From the NCBI GenBank assembly GCA_943787535.1, contig CALSMU010000011.1:62001-126000 (forward strand): DNA of 64,000 bases, read 5' to 3'. The position numbers were made by a program, and so were the translations under genes. Under the pieces are notes generated by a model. That model was not told where the DNA came from and ran no database searches. It saw only the letters and a list, made by a program, of their open reading frames with translations. The stretch's first letter is position 1, and every line of letters begins with the position of its first letter. This DNA is from an uncultured Flavobacteriales bacterium (GTDB lineage: Bacteria; Bacteroidota; Bacteroidia; Flavobacteriales_D; Parvicellaceae). Shown here in pieces: positions 63,723 to 64,000 of this stretch.

Positions 63723-64000
63723 AGCTAGAAGGAAAAATACACAATTTGCCTGGCTATGCTAAGGCCTTCCTATTTGCTTTCTTGCTTACATTGAGTTTCG
63801 GATATTATACAGGGGTTCTATTTATTAAACACACAACAGAATTTACATCACAAGGAATTGAAGAAAGTTATAATGGCAATCAAACTGAAGAAGAAATTAC
63901 CGAAGATGATTGGGAGAATGATGATTGGGAAGGTGAAAACTTCCAACCATTGAAATATAAGAAATCAGAACAGGAAATTATTTCCATAATACATGAGCAT
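63719..64000 (+). CDS. Membrane protein, incomplete at the window edge
   Basis: The frame opens at TTG 63719, overlapping the preceding stop codon, and runs to the window end (94 codons). It reads a short N-terminus, one strong membrane helix (AFLFAFLLTLSFGYYTGVLF), then an acidic region (EEEITEDDWENDDWEGENF) and EIISIIHEH. The overlap and position suggest translation coupled to the small protein and a membrane component of the porin-flavoprotein operon. The histidines at the end could start a heme- or metal-binding region, but the rest is outside the window. Family not certain. Confidence 0.6.
   Translation, partial: MKLEGKIHNLPGYAKAFLFAFLLTLSFGYYTGVLFIKHTTEFTSQGIEESYNGNQTEEEITEDDWENDDWEGENFQPLKYKKSEQEIISIIHEH

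Overview
The window is an AT-rich chromosome segment from a member of the Bacteroidota, most likely a free-living, probably aquatic Flavobacteriales relative. The grounds are: a type IX secretion (T9SS) sorting domain of type A, a CotH protein with a gliding-motility-type (type B) C-terminus next to a PorP/SprF-family protein, TAnnTTTG-type -7 promoter boxes, frequent TTG/GTG starts with few Shine-Dalgarno sequences, coenzyme-B12 methylmalonyl-CoA mutase as separate large and small subunits, and KDO synthesis (kdsB, so a Gram-negative envelope). I saw no tRNA, rRNA, CRISPR array, prophage or intact insertion sequence.

Positions 1-14608 are a surface-polysaccharide locus: six glycosyltransferases (two GT2, four GT4-like), a glucuronyl C5-epimerase-like protein, a SAM methyltransferase, a glutamine-dependent amidotransferase (asnB-like) preceded by a decayed asnB relic, a polytopic membrane protein that may be the polymerase, a 2OG-Fe(II) oxygenase-like protein and an acyltransferase-3 protein. 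The first 8 kb looks even more AT-rich than the rest. Positions 14610-31937 are mostly housekeeping: rdgB (frame broken), ddl, a PASTA protein, a T9SS cargo protein (frame broken), rluD, a YqiA-like esterase, an ABC-F ATPase, hrpB, an XRE-S24 regulator, an Mpo1-like protein, a secreted protein lacking a normal start codon, a DinB-like protein, a lipoprotein, a SulP transporter and a DUF72 protein.

Positions 31958-44534 hold a TonB-receptor-like barrel protein, a tsaC-cca-pRiA4b-ORF3-like operon, a DUF2064 (arsenosugar-type) transferase with purine nucleoside phosphorylase, a very small protein resembling a T9SS sorting domain, a DUF1684 protein, kdsB, a small WL-repeat protein, and mutB and mutA. 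Positions 44636-53647 form a secretion/surface locus: PorP/SprF and CotH/type-B cargo on the minus strand, and divergently a ~1,670-aa protein with TPR-like repeats followed by nine 54-aa tandem repeats, interrupted by a one-base deletion. Positions 53644-59180 carry tag, a VOC protein, an M3 peptidase and an S9 peptidase.

The most striking signal is at 59232-64000. feoB and a divergent operon (porin-like barrel, FMN-binding protein, small protein, membrane protein) are separated by 286 bp containing two copies of a 20-bp palindrome, each overlapping the -33 TTG of an outward-facing promoter with the same geometry. This predicts one regulator controlling both, and suggests an envelope flavin electron-transfer or ferric-reduction module feeding FeoB. 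Convergent gene pairs repeatedly share their stop codons (four pairs overlap by 4 bp), leaving little room for terminators there.
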